Shown here one piece after another: positions 7,919 to 16,198 of a stretch of 64,000 bases of DNA. The stretch is from Corynebacterium appendicis CIP 107643 (GTDB lineage Bacteria > Actinomycetota > Actinomycetes > Mycobacteriales > Mycobacteriaceae), in NCBI RefSeq assembly GCF_030408415.1, contig NZ_CP046976.1, forward strand, positions 434,001 through 498,000, given 5' to 3'. The stretch's first letter is position 1. Every line of letters begins with the position of its first letter. Made by a program: the position numbers and the translations under genes. Below the pieces are notes generated by a model. It did not search any database and was not told the DNA's origin. It was given only the letters and a program-made list of their open reading frames with translations.

Positions 7919-9322
7919 ATGTCCACTGCTTCCGGCACCCCAACCCCGAATTCGTCTGACAGCGGCACCGACGACCTGCCGGAGCTGCACAGCGAGGAGC
8001 ACCTGGAGCAGGCCCGCGAGGAGTTCGAGATGGACCACCTCTCGGACGCCGACCGGGAGTACATCGAGGAGCAGGCGGCGAGTAGCGACGTCCCCGACGG
8101 CTCCGTGATGTCCTGGGCGCTCACGCTCTTCGGCACCGCCGTCGGCGCCGGCATTTTGTTCCTGCCTTTGGACGCCGGCACGTTCGGCTTCTGGCCGCTG
8201 CTGATCGCTACGTTGTTCATCGGCCCGCTGGTGTTCTTCTCCCACCGCACCTATGCGCGCATTGTTTCCGGCTCACCGATGCCCGGCTTGGACGTCCTGC
8301 AAGTAGTCACCGCGCTCACTGGACGCACACGCGGCTTCATCACGGCCCTGGTGTATTGGCTGGCGGTCTATCCGACGGTGCTGATCTACGGTGTGTCCAT
8401 CACCAACACCATCGATAGCTTCATTGCCAACCAGTTCGACGGCCCGGAGATCAGCCGCTGGGTGCTGGCGCCCATCTGCGTGGGCATTCTCACCGGCGCA
8501 TTCGCATTCGGACAGAAGGCCACCCTGGCCATGGCGAATTTCCTCGTCTACCCGCTCATCGTGGCGCTGGCAGGTGTCTCGCTGTACCTGATCCCGCGGT
8601 GGGACATCCAGAGCTTCATGTCCTACCAATCCGACACCCCGCTCTGGCAGTCACTGCTCCTACTCCTGCCCGTCCTGGTCTTCTCCTTCAGCCACATGGC
8701 CGCCCTGTCGCAGTTCGCCCTGGATGTGCAAAAGAAGCATGACGACGACGTCGCCGCAACCGAGAAAGACGTCACCAAGATCGAGCTCATCGCCGCGGCC
8801 GCGCTAGTGCTGTTCACCATGTTCTTCGTCTGGTCGTGCGCATTCGCTCTCGGCGCCGACGGTCTCGATGCCGCGGCGGAGCAGAACATCCCCGTGCTGT
8901 CTTACCTGGCGAACGAGACCGGCACCCCGCTCATGGCCTGGTTGAGCCCTATTGTGGCCATTTGCGCGATCGCCTCGTCCTACTTCGGCCACATGATGGG
9001 CACCGAGGAGGGCACGACGTACCTGCTGCGCGTCGCCGCACCGAACTTCGCCCAGCGCGTCAGCGAGAACGCCCTGCGCTGGGTGATCGACCTCTTCGTC
9101 TTCGTCACCGGCACCCTGATCGCGGTGTTCAACCCGTCTATCATGACGCTGATCTCCGTCGTCGGCGGCATCTTCGTCGCCTTCTTGGTCTACATCGTCC
9201 CGTCGCTGCTCTTCCGCCAGGCCACCGCGTACAAGCACTACGCCAACCGCCCCGACACCATCTTCGTCGGCGTCATGGGCATCGTGATCGTCGGCGTGAC
9301 CATCTGGAACATGGTGCGCTAA
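7919..9322 (+). CDS. HAAAP-family serine/threonine-type permease
   Basis: A 467-residue proton- or sodium-coupled amino acid transporter of the hydroxy/aromatic amino acid permease (SdaC/TdcC) family. An acidic cytoplasmic N-terminus of about 60 residues precedes about eleven hydrophobic helices. The first is MSWALTLFGTAVGAGILFLPL, with the GTAVGAGILFLPL motif characteristic of this family. The ATG at 7919 has GAAAGG 7 bases upstream. A CTTATCGACG motif (7898-7907) sits immediately before that ribosome-binding site. Substrate inferred from family only. Confidence 0.85.
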   Translation: MSTASGTPTPNSSDSGTDDLPELHSEEHLEQAREEFEMDHLSDADREYIEEQAASSDVPDGSVMSWALTLFGTAVGAGILFLPLDAGTFGFWPLLIATLFIGPLVFFSHRTYARIVSGSPMPGLDVLQVVTALTGRTRGFITALVYWLAVYPTVLIYGVSITNTIDSFIANQFDGPEISRWVLAPICVGILTGAFAFGQKATLAMANFLVYPLIVALAGVSLYLIPRWDIQSFMSYQSDTPLWQSLLLLLPVLVFSFSHMAALSQFALDVQKKHDDDVAATEKDVTKIELIAAAALVLFTMFFVWSCAFALGADGLDAAAEQNIPVLSYLANETGTPLMAWLSPIVAICAIASSYFGHMMGTEEGTTYLLRVAAPNFAQRVSENALRWVIDLFVFVTGTLIAVFNPSIMTLISVVGGIFVAFLVYIVPSLLFRQATAYKHYANRPDTIFVGVMGIVIVGVTIWNMVR

Positions 9323-9354
9323 CGCCCGAGTCAGCGGGAAACCTCCCCAGGCAG

Positions 9355-9990
9355 TCACAACCCCCACTCCTCGAAGGCCGCCCGAACCACAGGGTGGCTG
9401 CCGAATTCGGCCTTCAGCGCGCGGACTTCTGCTTCCCAATCGATGCGGACATCTTCTGAGCCAGCGGCCTTTTCCACCGTCTTGCGCAGCATGACAATCC
9501 GCTCCGTGATTCGGGCAAGCGATGCACGCTGCACTGCCTCCGATCCCCGCACAACTGATCGTGAGAGTTGCTGGCGGATATTCACGAAGATCACGCCCAC
9601 TGCCCATACCGGGTCGTATTTCATACCGACGGCCGACGCGAAATCCTCCGCCATCCTTGCACTGGGACCACCGGTGGTGATGACGTCAAAGCCGATGTCG
9701 AAACGCTCAAACCACGTTGCCGCCAGCAGTGTGTAATCCGGATTCGTAGCGACGTCTTCCACCGACTGGAGCGCGAACACCGCCTCAGCGAAGTCCACGC
9801 CGGGCGCACGGATGAAGTCGAGGAAGTACTCCAACGACGGGGCCGCGAAGAACCAGTAGCGGTGGTACATCCGCATTCCGTCATCACCGAAGTATTTCGC
9901 TGCTGCTTCATAAAGCACCTCGGGGGAGAACACAGTCGGATCGTTCGCGGATAGAGCATCCGTGACCAGCTTCTCCGCGCCTACATCCAT
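9355..9990 (-). CDS. Hypothetical protein at island edge, possibly N-terminally truncated
   Basis: A 211-residue protein I do not recognise. It is soluble and mostly helical by composition, with aromatic stretches (MYHRYWFFAAPSLEYFLDFI) and a charged C-terminus. The ATG is only ten bases from the outer end of the first IS256 element, so the original N-terminus and promoter may have been removed by the insertion. There is no convincing ribosome-binding site. It lies between the serine permease and the island and may be the last core gene or the first accessory one. Confidence 0.5.
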   Translation of the reverse strand: MDVGAEKLVTDALSANDPTVFSPEVLYEAAAKYFGDDGMRMYHRYWFFAAPSLEYFLDFIRAPGVDFAEAVFALQSVEDVATNPDYTLLAATWFERFDIGFDVITTGGPSARMAEDFASAVGMKYDPVWAVGVIFVNIRQQLSRSVVRGSEAVQRASLARITERIVMLRKTVEKAAGSEDVRIDWEAEVRALKAEFGSHPVVRAAFEEWGL

Positions 9991-10000
9991 CCCGTTGCGC

Positions 10001-11442
10001 GGGAGTGTCGGGAAGTTTGTGTGTGAGGCTCTGATCTAGAAGGAGTTTCACCGATAATGACTACGGTGTCACCGAAGAAAGGCCATGACCCGGCGAGGGT
10101 CAACGAGATCAGCGAGAAGCTGATGGAAAATCCTGAGCTGGCCAGCTTGATCAGCGAGCTGTCGACGTCCGCTGATGATGCAAGCGACCTGGTCAAAGGC
10201 CCGCTGCAGGCATCGATCAACGCTGGTCTGCAGGCAGAGATGGATGCACATTTGGGCTATAGCCATTCCGACCGCAAGGCCAAAGCCCAAGTGGAAACCG
10301 CGCAGGAGAGCAATCACCGCAACGGGTCGTACACCAAGACCGTCAATTCTGGCTACGGCGCAGTGGAAGTGACCGTGCCCAGGGACCGTGTCGGCACGTT
10401 TGCACCGAAGATGGTGCCCAAGGGAGCACGCCGGCTGACAGAGCTCGACGACATGATCGTCTCGCTGTATGCCGGCGGGATGACAGTGCGCGATATTCAG
10501 CACCATCTCGCAACCACGCTTGGGGTGGATATGAGCCCGGATACGATCAGCACGATTACCGATGCGGTGTTAGACGAGGTCATGATCTGGCAAAACCGCC
10601 AGCTCGACGAGTTTTACCCGGTGATCTTCCTCGACGCACTACGAGTCAAAATCCGTGACGGTCACCGCGTGGTCAACAAAGCCTGCTACATGGCTGTTGG
10701 CATCGACATCGACGGCATCAAGCACATCTTGGGATTGTGGATCGCTGATAATGAAGGCGCCGCATTCTGGGCATCGGTGTGCGCGGACCTGGCCAACCGG
10801 GGTGTCCAAGACGTGTTCATCGTCTGCTGCGACGGGCTGAAAGGTCTACCGGAAGCCGTGGAGGCAACCTGGCCAAATTCTATGGTGCAGACCTGCATTG
10901 TGCACCTGATTCGGGCTGCGAACCGGTGGGTGTCCTACCAGGACCGCAAATCTGTCTCCCGGGCGCTGCGTGAGGTCTACACGGCCGCAAACGAGGACAC
11001 CGCCCGTGCCGGCTTAGACGCCTTCGAGGCCTCAGAGTTGGGCCAGAAATACCCGCAGTCGGTCAAAGTCTGGCGCGACGCCTGGGAGCGGTTCATACCG
11101 TTTCTGCAGTTCCCGCTTGCGGCACGGCGGGTGCTCTACACCACCAACTCGATCGAATCGCTCAACGCTTAAACTGCGCAAAGCCACCCGTAACCGGGGC
11201 CAATTCCCGAACGATACTGCGGCACTGAAGACGCTATGGCTGATGATCTGCAACATCGAGGACAAGCGCGCTGCCCAGCGAGCGAAGAAAGCGAAACGTG
11301 ACATCGAATGCAACGGCTATATTGAAGGAGCGAAAGCCACCGGATGGAAACAAGCCATCAACCAACTAGCCGTGGCGTACCCCGACCGATTCGCGGACTA
11401 CTTGTAACCCAAGCCCCCGCACACAAACAATCGGACACTCTC
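10001..11442 (+). mobile_element. IS256-family element, copy 1
   Basis: A 1442-bp insertion sequence. Its ends are imperfect inverted repeats: GGGAGTGTCGGGAAGTTTGT on the left, and on the right the complement of a sequence reading GAGAGTGTCCGATTGTTTGT. Boundaries were set by alignment with copy 2 at 21615-23056, which differs at only a handful of bases. No 8-bp target duplication flanks this copy: the left flank is CGTTGCGC and the right CCGCGACT. Confidence 0.88.
10057..11407 (+). pseudogene. IS256-family (mutator-type) transposase, frameshifted
   Basis: The first frame gives 371 residues to a TAA after SIESLNA (11170-11172). The remaining C-terminal ~80 residues (KLRKATRNRGQFPND to FADYL) continue in the +1 frame to 11407. 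Removing one T at GCTTAAA restores a full-length protein of about 450 residues. The catalytic DDE residues all lie in the first frame: D in IFLDALRVKIRDG, D in VCCDGLKGLPEA, E in TTNSIES. Start ATG follows AAGGAG. The frameshift is identical in the second copy, so programmed +1 shifting or an inherited defect are both possible. Confidence 0.85.
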
Positions 11443-11525
11443 CCGCGACTTCTTCCCCAGATGGCTTCCAGGCTGGCGTTGGCGCACTCGCGGATCAAGT
11501 CGCGTTCGAATTCTGCCAGGATGAC
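11443..11525 (-). pseudogene. Serine recombinase (resolvase/invertase) fragment
   Basis: Read on the minus strand, this stretch encodes VILAEFERDLIRECANASLE followed by AIWGRSRG. It matches the helix just after the catalytic domain of Tn3-type resolvases and invertases (the usual pattern is AEFERxLIRERT). The IS256 right end cuts it directly, so the remainder was deleted or displaced. It differs from the resolvase at 23.3 kb. Confidence 0.65.
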
Positions 11526-11541
11526 CGGACATACTATTCCA

Positions 11542-12366
11542 ATGGATTTCATCTACCAGGACTACGCCCTGGAACCCCTCGGCCAGCTCTGCATCGACCT
11601 CGCCAACAGCGTCAACGAGCTGGCTCGCAGCGGACGAGCAATTACTGACGACGAACGCGCCAACATCAATGAAAAACTAAAAGCCACCGAGCCGGGAACC
11701 GCTCGGTACGAAGTCGCAAAGCTGCCAGACGACCAGAGCACCCTAGTCGCACAATCTGCCGGGGGAGCTCTCCACGCTATCGGACATATCCTCACCACTG
11801 GCGTGACAGCACCCTTAGCCCCTGCAATCCTCGCTCGAACTGCAGTAGAGAACTCTGCAGTTCTGAGCTTTCTCTGTGAGCCCGCCGATCATCTCGCTCG
11901 CGTCACCCGTGCCGTAAACCTTCTGGATAAGACTCTCAGAGAAGACGGGGCAATGAAAGCTGAACATCCCTTCTCGCCCATTCGTAATGAATTCCTTCCA
12001 GTCCAGAGCATCCTCGGGCAGATGGGATATATGAAGTCCAACGCCGCCCCGAGCGGCTACCAGAATCTGGCCGACAACCACCTTTCTCCAATGGATGGAG
12101 GAAGGCTCTACTCGGAGTTGAACAAATACGTCCACTCGAATCTGTTGACCCAACTAGCAATGGCCACTTATGCGGACCATAGGCCATGGTCCAATCATTG
12201 GAGGACGTATGACTTCGTTCTCGCTACTGCGGGCATTGTCGCCTACTCCACGAGCATGATGGAGCCTCATCGCAGCGGTAACCCCCAAGACTTTCACGCA
12301 GCCGCTCATCAAGTGACCCAGCGGGTTATGGTCTTTAATTCGGACTCACGGTTCCAAAGCCAGTAG
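11542..12366 (+). CDS. Hypothetical protein (274 aa)
   Basis: I do not recognise a family. It is a soluble protein with an acidic/polar N-terminal half, a helical middle (HAIGHILTTGVTAPLAPAILARTAVENSAV) and a C-terminal motif with conserved-looking histidines and aromatics (SELNKYVHSN, RPWSNHWRTYDFVLATAG). The middle and end recall abortive-infection or HEPN-like helical proteins in spacing, but I see no definite RxxxxH motif. ATG at 11542 chosen; ATG 11521 is in the same frame but lies in the resolvase remnant. Neighbours are an IS256 copy and the split HNH gene. Confidence 0.55.
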   Translation: MDFIYQDYALEPLGQLCIDLANSVNELARSGRAITDDERANINEKLKATEPGTARYEVAKLPDDQSTLVAQSAGGALHAIGHILTTGVTAPLAPAILARTAVENSAVLSFLCEPADHLARVTRAVNLLDKTLREDGAMKAEHPFSPIRNEFLPVQSILGQMGYMKSNAAPSGYQNLADNHLSPMDGGRLYSELNKYVHSNLLTQLAMATYADHRPWSNHWRTYDFVLATAGIVAYSTSMMEPHRSGNPQDFHAAAHQVTQRVMVFNSDSRFQSQ

Positions 12367-12582
12367 CAAGCCACCTGACCCCTGTGCCTACTGGGCGCGA
12401 GGATCATTCTCTACTGTGAGACGCTGGGTGACGGCTTCATCGTCCAAATAGTAGTTAATATGGGCGCGGGGAAAGTCGAAGAACTGCCCCCACCCCTTCC
12501 CGTTCGCCAGGGGGTTTCCGCCCCATTCAAAGTGAAGTGTCCTGGGTTTAGTTCCGATCATTTCTAGAGAAGGATTGGAATC

Positions 12583-12900
12583 ATGCCAAGGAAGTACAGT
12601 GACGAGTTCAAGGCCAAGGCAGTGCGTTTGGCTGAGGACCTCGTGGAGCTCGAAGGGTGTTCGAAATGGGGTGCAGCCGTAGAGATCGGTGAAAAGCTCG
12701 GCATTCCAGCGCACACGCTCAACGATTGGTTGAAGCCGAATATGGTCTCGTCCGATGTTGAGATTGGCGCCGGCGAGTCAACGGCTGACGAACTGAAGCG
12801 GCTGCGGAAAGAGATTAAGGAGCTACGCAGGGCTAATGAGATCTTGAAAACCGCGTCAGCTTTTTTCGCGGCGGAACTCGACCGTCCCACCAGAAGATGA
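12583..12900 (+). CDS. IS3-family transposase orfA
   Basis: A 105-residue DNA-binding subunit with helix-turn-helix (YSDEFKAKAVRLAEDL and IPAHTLNDWL) followed by a leucine-zipper-like coiled coil (ELKRLRKEIKELRRANEIL). Near the 3' end, the T6C run at 12861-12867 (TTTTTTC) is a classical slippery sequence for -1 frameshifting that would fuse OrfA to OrfB. Its stop overlaps orfB's ATG by four bases. Confidence 0.9.
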   Translation: MPRKYSDEFKAKAVRLAEDLVELEGCSKWGAAVEIGEKLGIPAHTLNDWLKPNMVSSDVEIGAGESTADELKRLRKEIKELRRANEILKTASAFFAAELDRPTRR

Positions 12901-13811
12901 TCGAATACATCGATGCGTATCGCGATCGCTTCGGGGTCGAGGCTATCTGTCGCACATTGAAAGAGACAGAATGTGGGTTCATCACCTCTCGCGGTTACCG
13001 AGCAGCGAAAACACGAGCGCCGTCGGCGAGGAGTTTGTCAGATGCGCTGCTTATTCCTGAATTGGTGAGGGTCTACGAGGACAACTTCAGCGTCTACGGG
13101 GTCCGCAAGATGTGGAAGGCTATGCAGCGCGCCGGCTGGAACATCGGTCGTGATCAGACCGCGCGTTTGATGAAGCAAGCTGGCATTTACGGCCGCAGGC
13201 GCGGCCGCACACCGATGACAACGCTTCGGGCCAACGTGCCGGATTGCCGCCCTGACCTGGTCAACCGAGACTTCACTGCCCCCGCACCGCACCGGTTGTG
13301 GGTCGCTGACATTACCTATGTGCGCACCTTGTCTGGTTTTGCCTACACCGCGTTTATCACGGATGTGTACTCCAGAAAGATCGTCGGTGTCGCGACTCGG
13401 GCGAGCATGCGTACCGATGAACTGCCGCTGGAGGCCTTTGAGCACGCCCTGTATCACGCTGGTGATCTTCGCTCAGAAGGGCTTGTCCACCACAGTGACC
13501 GCGGCTCGCAGTATGTGTCGATCCGTTACGGTGAAGCGCTCGCCCAGGCGGGTATCGATCCGTCTGTCGGCACCGTTGGCGACTCCTATGACAACGCGTT
13601 GGCTGAAACGGTCAACGGGCTCTACAAAACAGAGCTGATTTATCCCCACCGGCCGTGGGCATCGGTCGGTGAAGTCGAGATTGCCACCCTTCGCTGGGTG
13701 TACTGGTGGAACAACCAGCGACTTCATCAATCCCTGGGATATATTACTCCACAGGAGATGGAGGACGCTTACTATCAACGGTCAGGCGCTCAAACGTTGG
13801 GCGTTAAATAA
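12897..13811 (+). CDS. IS3-family transposase orfB (rve integrase core)
   Basis: A 304-residue retroviral-type integrase. It has an HTH_21-like region (YGVRKMWKAMQRAGW), then the DDE core: first Asp in LWVADITYVRT, second Asp in HHSDRGSQYVS, Glu in YDNALAETVNGLYKTELI. The frame is intact, so the element may be active. The start overlaps orfA; the natural product is probably the OrfAB fusion. Confidence 0.92.
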   Translation: MIEYIDAYRDRFGVEAICRTLKETECGFITSRGYRAAKTRAPSARSLSDALLIPELVRVYEDNFSVYGVRKMWKAMQRAGWNIGRDQTARLMKQAGIYGRRRGRTPMTTLRANVPDCRPDLVNRDFTAPAPHRLWVADITYVRTLSGFAYTAFITDVYSRKIVGVATRASMRTDELPLEAFEHALYHAGDLRSEGLVHHSDRGSQYVSIRYGEALAQAGIDPSVGTVGDSYDNALAETVNGLYKTELIYPHRPWASVGEVEIATLRWVYWWNNQRLHQSLGYITPQEMEDAYYQRSGAQTLGVK

Positions 13812-14612
13812 GCGGAACGAAAACCAGGACACTTCAAAGCGCACCCCGACCCCTAGAATGTAGTACGCACAAGTGCTAGCAACTACCTCCTTCGTGTGCT
13901 CGTCCTGGATCCCTATGTGTGGGGAAATCCAAAGCTCGTAAGGGAGTATCCCGCGACGTATCTGCTCGTTGCACACCACATTCAGCCGCACATCGTTCAT
14001 TTCTGCGCCACCGTTGAGGAAGTTCACCATCGACTCCGGGACTGGCACACCATTAGAAACCATCCGGCATCCAAAGTGCTTGATGAAGTACCGAGCCACG
14101 TTCAACATCTCGGAGCGCCACTCCCCGCCAAAGATGTCAGGAAACGACACGTAGCCGCGATCATGAATCTCAGGTGTGGTCGCTATATACTCCGCGAACT
14201 TGTCGTAGGACAAGTCAAAGACTTGGGAGTGCTCGTTATTGCATTTTTCGCACAAGGATGGCTCGAACTTCAGCACTCTGTGCCGGTCGCGGTTGATCGC
14301 ATTGCAGCCTTTGACGTCCCTCCGTGTGCCGTTGTCGTCCATCCAGACGATTGCGGCGGGATCATCTTTAAACATGACTCGGCGGAGGTCGGAGGCCTTG
14401 AACTTATGTTCTTTGGAGTCGGCGGGGCGCTCTTTGCACCACCAGCAGGTCACCTGGGAATCTAGGTCATTCACGAAGAAACACTATAAGGGGATGAACC
14501 TGCCCCTTTGGTCCCATCTTTCGACCCCGTAACAGAGTAATGCCATGATGAAGCATACCCACTGATTCCTCAGGTCTAGGCTATGCCCGGCGCATGTGTG
14601 TCATGATGCGCC

Positions 14613-14795
14613 TCAACGGTGACGGACCGCTCGTGTCGCGACGACGAGGCCAAGTTCGGTCCGTTCGCGAACGAGTTTTACGGCAGCGACAAAGCGGTCT
14701 GCAGCCACAAGCGCATCGACCTCTGCCCCCAACGGCTCCGGAAGCAGAACGGGAACGGGCTCCGGATTAGGTCCCCGACGGAAGAAAAAGTTCAT
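14613..14795 (-). CDS. Small protein with L7/L12 C-terminal-like motif
   Basis: 60 residues starting MNFFFRRGPNPEPVPV. The second half, VAAVKLVRERTELGLVVATRAV, follows the helix-turn-helix pattern of the ribosomal protein L7/L12 C-terminal domain (consensus IxxIKxVRExTGLGLKEAK). It lacks the L7/L12 dimerisation domain, so it is a stand-alone single-domain protein. GGAG lies about 10 bases before the ATG. Such mini-L12 proteins occur in actinobacteria without a known role. It stands alone between IS debris. Confidence 0.6.
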   Translation of the reverse strand: MNFFFRRGPNPEPVPVLLPEPLGAEVDALVAADRFVAAVKLVRERTELGLVVATRAVRHR

Positions 14796-15045
14796 TGGCG
14801 TAACTCCACCCTATAATCCTGGTTTTCGTTTTCGGAAGCCTCTTCATGACTCTTGCGCAACGGCGGGACGTGCCTGGCCATCAACTGTTGTTTTGGGGTA
14901 CACCCCAATAGGGCAGTTTTAGAATTTCTGTCGCCCAAGCGTGGTCGAGTCCCTGCGGCAGCGGCCTTTCACAACTTCATAGGCGGTTCAGTTGATGCCG
15001 GTGAGGAAACCTAGAGAGGCCCTAGGAGCGCAGGAGATGAGCTTA
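14796..15045. other. Intergenic stretch with a GGTACACC motif, no gene seen
   Basis: About 250 bases without a credible gene. It contains GGGGTACACCCC (14895-14906), one of five GTACACCC copies in the island. At about 14820 it holds CCTGGTTTTCGTT, a 13-base match to the right terminal repeat of the nearby IS3 element that may be a fragment of an older insertion. Confidence 0.3.
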
Positions 15046-15234
15046 TTAAAGGCCGAAGGCGCCGCCGCTGAGGAGGATGAAGATACCCAGGCCGATCAAA
15101 ACGATCGGGAACAGCACATGCTCCCAGCGTTCGAGAACCTCCGCGATGGGCGGACGGGTGGCCACGAACTTCGCCAACAGGACCGCATTCATCCCCTCTG
15201 GGAGCCCCTCCTCAGTGGCATCGACGCGCTCCCC
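15046..15234 (-). pseudogene. C-terminal fragment of a CadD-like cadmium transporter
   Basis: On the minus strand an open frame of about 62 codons reads ...MNAVLLAKFVATRPPIAEVL then ERWEHVLFPIVLIGLGIFIL, ending GGAFGL and a stop at 15046. This resembles the last membrane helix and preceding loop of CadD-family cadmium resistance transporters (about 200 residues). A stop codon precedes it and no upstream part is present, so only the tail survives. Assignment rests on this short match. Confidence 0.45.
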
Positions 15235-15321
15235 TTAGACAGGGTGATTCCGCCCGGATCCTCACCCCCGTCGCCAGGTTGGATTAGCGACAAGGAGGGA
15301 GGCGCAAGGGACTTCGCTAAA

Positions 15322-16041
15322 TTAGGACCAGCTTTTTCGAGGATCTTCCCGTGCTACCTGTCGTACCTGACTGTCGACCATGGCCCAACCGGGGTAACTC
15401 TCGTCAATGGCTCTGAGCACGGCAAGCATGTCGTTGAGTCGGCTTCGCATGTTGGTCTGCAAGAGGTTTTCTTGGTGTGACACCCTGTTGCGCAAATGCG
15501 TCAATCGCTCGAACTTCTTGCCGATGTCCTCTCGCGAGCGGTCTCCAGGATCGACGTTGGGAAAGGCTCTGTGCAGGCATTCCCTCCACAATATTTGGGC
15601 ATTTGGCCGATGGACCGGTAGCGCCTCTCCCAGCAGATTGGACCAGTTGCCGAGTGTGAGCTGGGCTACAACATCATCGTGGTTGAGGGGAGCGTTCTTG
15701 CGGGCGTGTCCGTGGTGTCGACGTCTCGACTCTTTCCTCGCCCACTTCCTGGCCTGTCCCATGGGGCGGTTGAACATGGCATATAAGAGTTCCGCTGATT
15801 GGTTCTCGAGGGACCAGTCTCTGTGGCCGCATTCCTTATCGTTCCAGTCTTGGAGGGTGCGGTTCATGGCATTGCGTGTAAGGACCTCGAAGTAGGACAG
15901 CTGGGTGTGGAGAGCGCCTGCCAGGCGGGTGTTCCATCGGTACAGCTGTACTGCCTTTTCTGTGTCTTTGCTTGCAGCCAGGTAGTACGTCTCGAAGCGG
16001 GCTGCTCCGAGCATGGCGTCTAGTTTGTCTTTGCTCCTCAT
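15322..16041 (-). CDS. Abi-like protein
   Basis: A 239-residue protein of the Abi/AbiD-like type linked to abortive phage infection. Landmarks are LAGALHTQLSYFEVLTRNAMNRTL near residue 45, NHDDVVAQLTLGNWSNLLG near residue 125, and the C-terminal RxxxxH-type motif LRNRVSHQENLL, which is typical of HEPN-like RNase folds in this family. The start is ATG 16041; no clear ribosome-binding site is seen, but a TAGCAT -10-like element lies close upstream, so a leaderless transcript is possible. Downstream of, and co-directional with, the YfbU gene. Confidence 0.72.
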   Translation of the reverse strand: MRSKDKLDAMLGAARFETYYLAASKDTEKAVQLYRWNTRLAGALHTQLSYFEVLTRNAMNRTLQDWNDKECGHRDWSLENQSAELLYAMFNRPMGQARKWARKESRRRHHGHARKNAPLNHDDVVAQLTLGNWSNLLGEALPVHRPNAQILWRECLHRAFPNVDPGDRSREDIGKKFERLTHLRNRVSHQENLLQTNMRSRLNDMLAVLRAIDESYPGWAMVDSQVRQVAREDPRKSWS

Positions 16042-16198
16042 GGAGGTTGATGCTATCCTTGATGTAGTGAGCGTCGATGTAGATCGACGCACCGTACCCC
16101 ACGACCCCGGGCCTGGTGCTCGGGGTTGTTGCATTCTGGGCGCACGGGGCGGTGAAGTGGACCTGCCTATCGTCTTGATTAGACACCGTTGTCCGGGT

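Larger units (their letters stand above)
12533..13836 (+). mobile_element. IS3-family element inserted in HNH-like gene
   Basis: A 1304-bp element with terminal inverted repeats TGAAGTGTCCTGG.TTT (left 12533) and the matching right end ending ACTTCA at 13836. It is flanked by a 3-bp direct repeat AAG (12530-12532 and 13837-13839). It carries overlapping orfA and orfB. Confidence 0.9.
12388..14474 (-). pseudogene. HNH-endonuclease-like gene split by an IS3-family insertion
   Basis: The 5' part (14474-13837) and 3' part (12532-12388) rejoin exactly in frame once the IS and one copy of the 3-bp target duplication are removed, giving a 259-residue protein. The N-terminal part has a zinc-ribbon/HNH-like arrangement: C10-x2-C13, E22-H23, then C75-x2-C78-N79 followed by a HSQ motif. 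The 3' part ends LDDEAVTQRLTVENDPRAQ. A DNA-cutting or DNA-binding role is plausible from the motif, perhaps as a defence gene given the neighbours. It is presumably inactive here. Confidence 0.75.

Noticed and set aside
14820..14833. 13-base match to the IS3 right end (CCTGGTTTTCGTT)
   Set aside because: Similarity stops on both sides and no transposase fragment follows; too short to call a remnant, mentioned only as a possibility.
14992..15480. 162-codon plus-strand open frame
   Set aside because: The minus strand gives a CadD-like tail and the end of the Abi-like gene; the plus frame has no ribosome-binding site or recognisable pattern.
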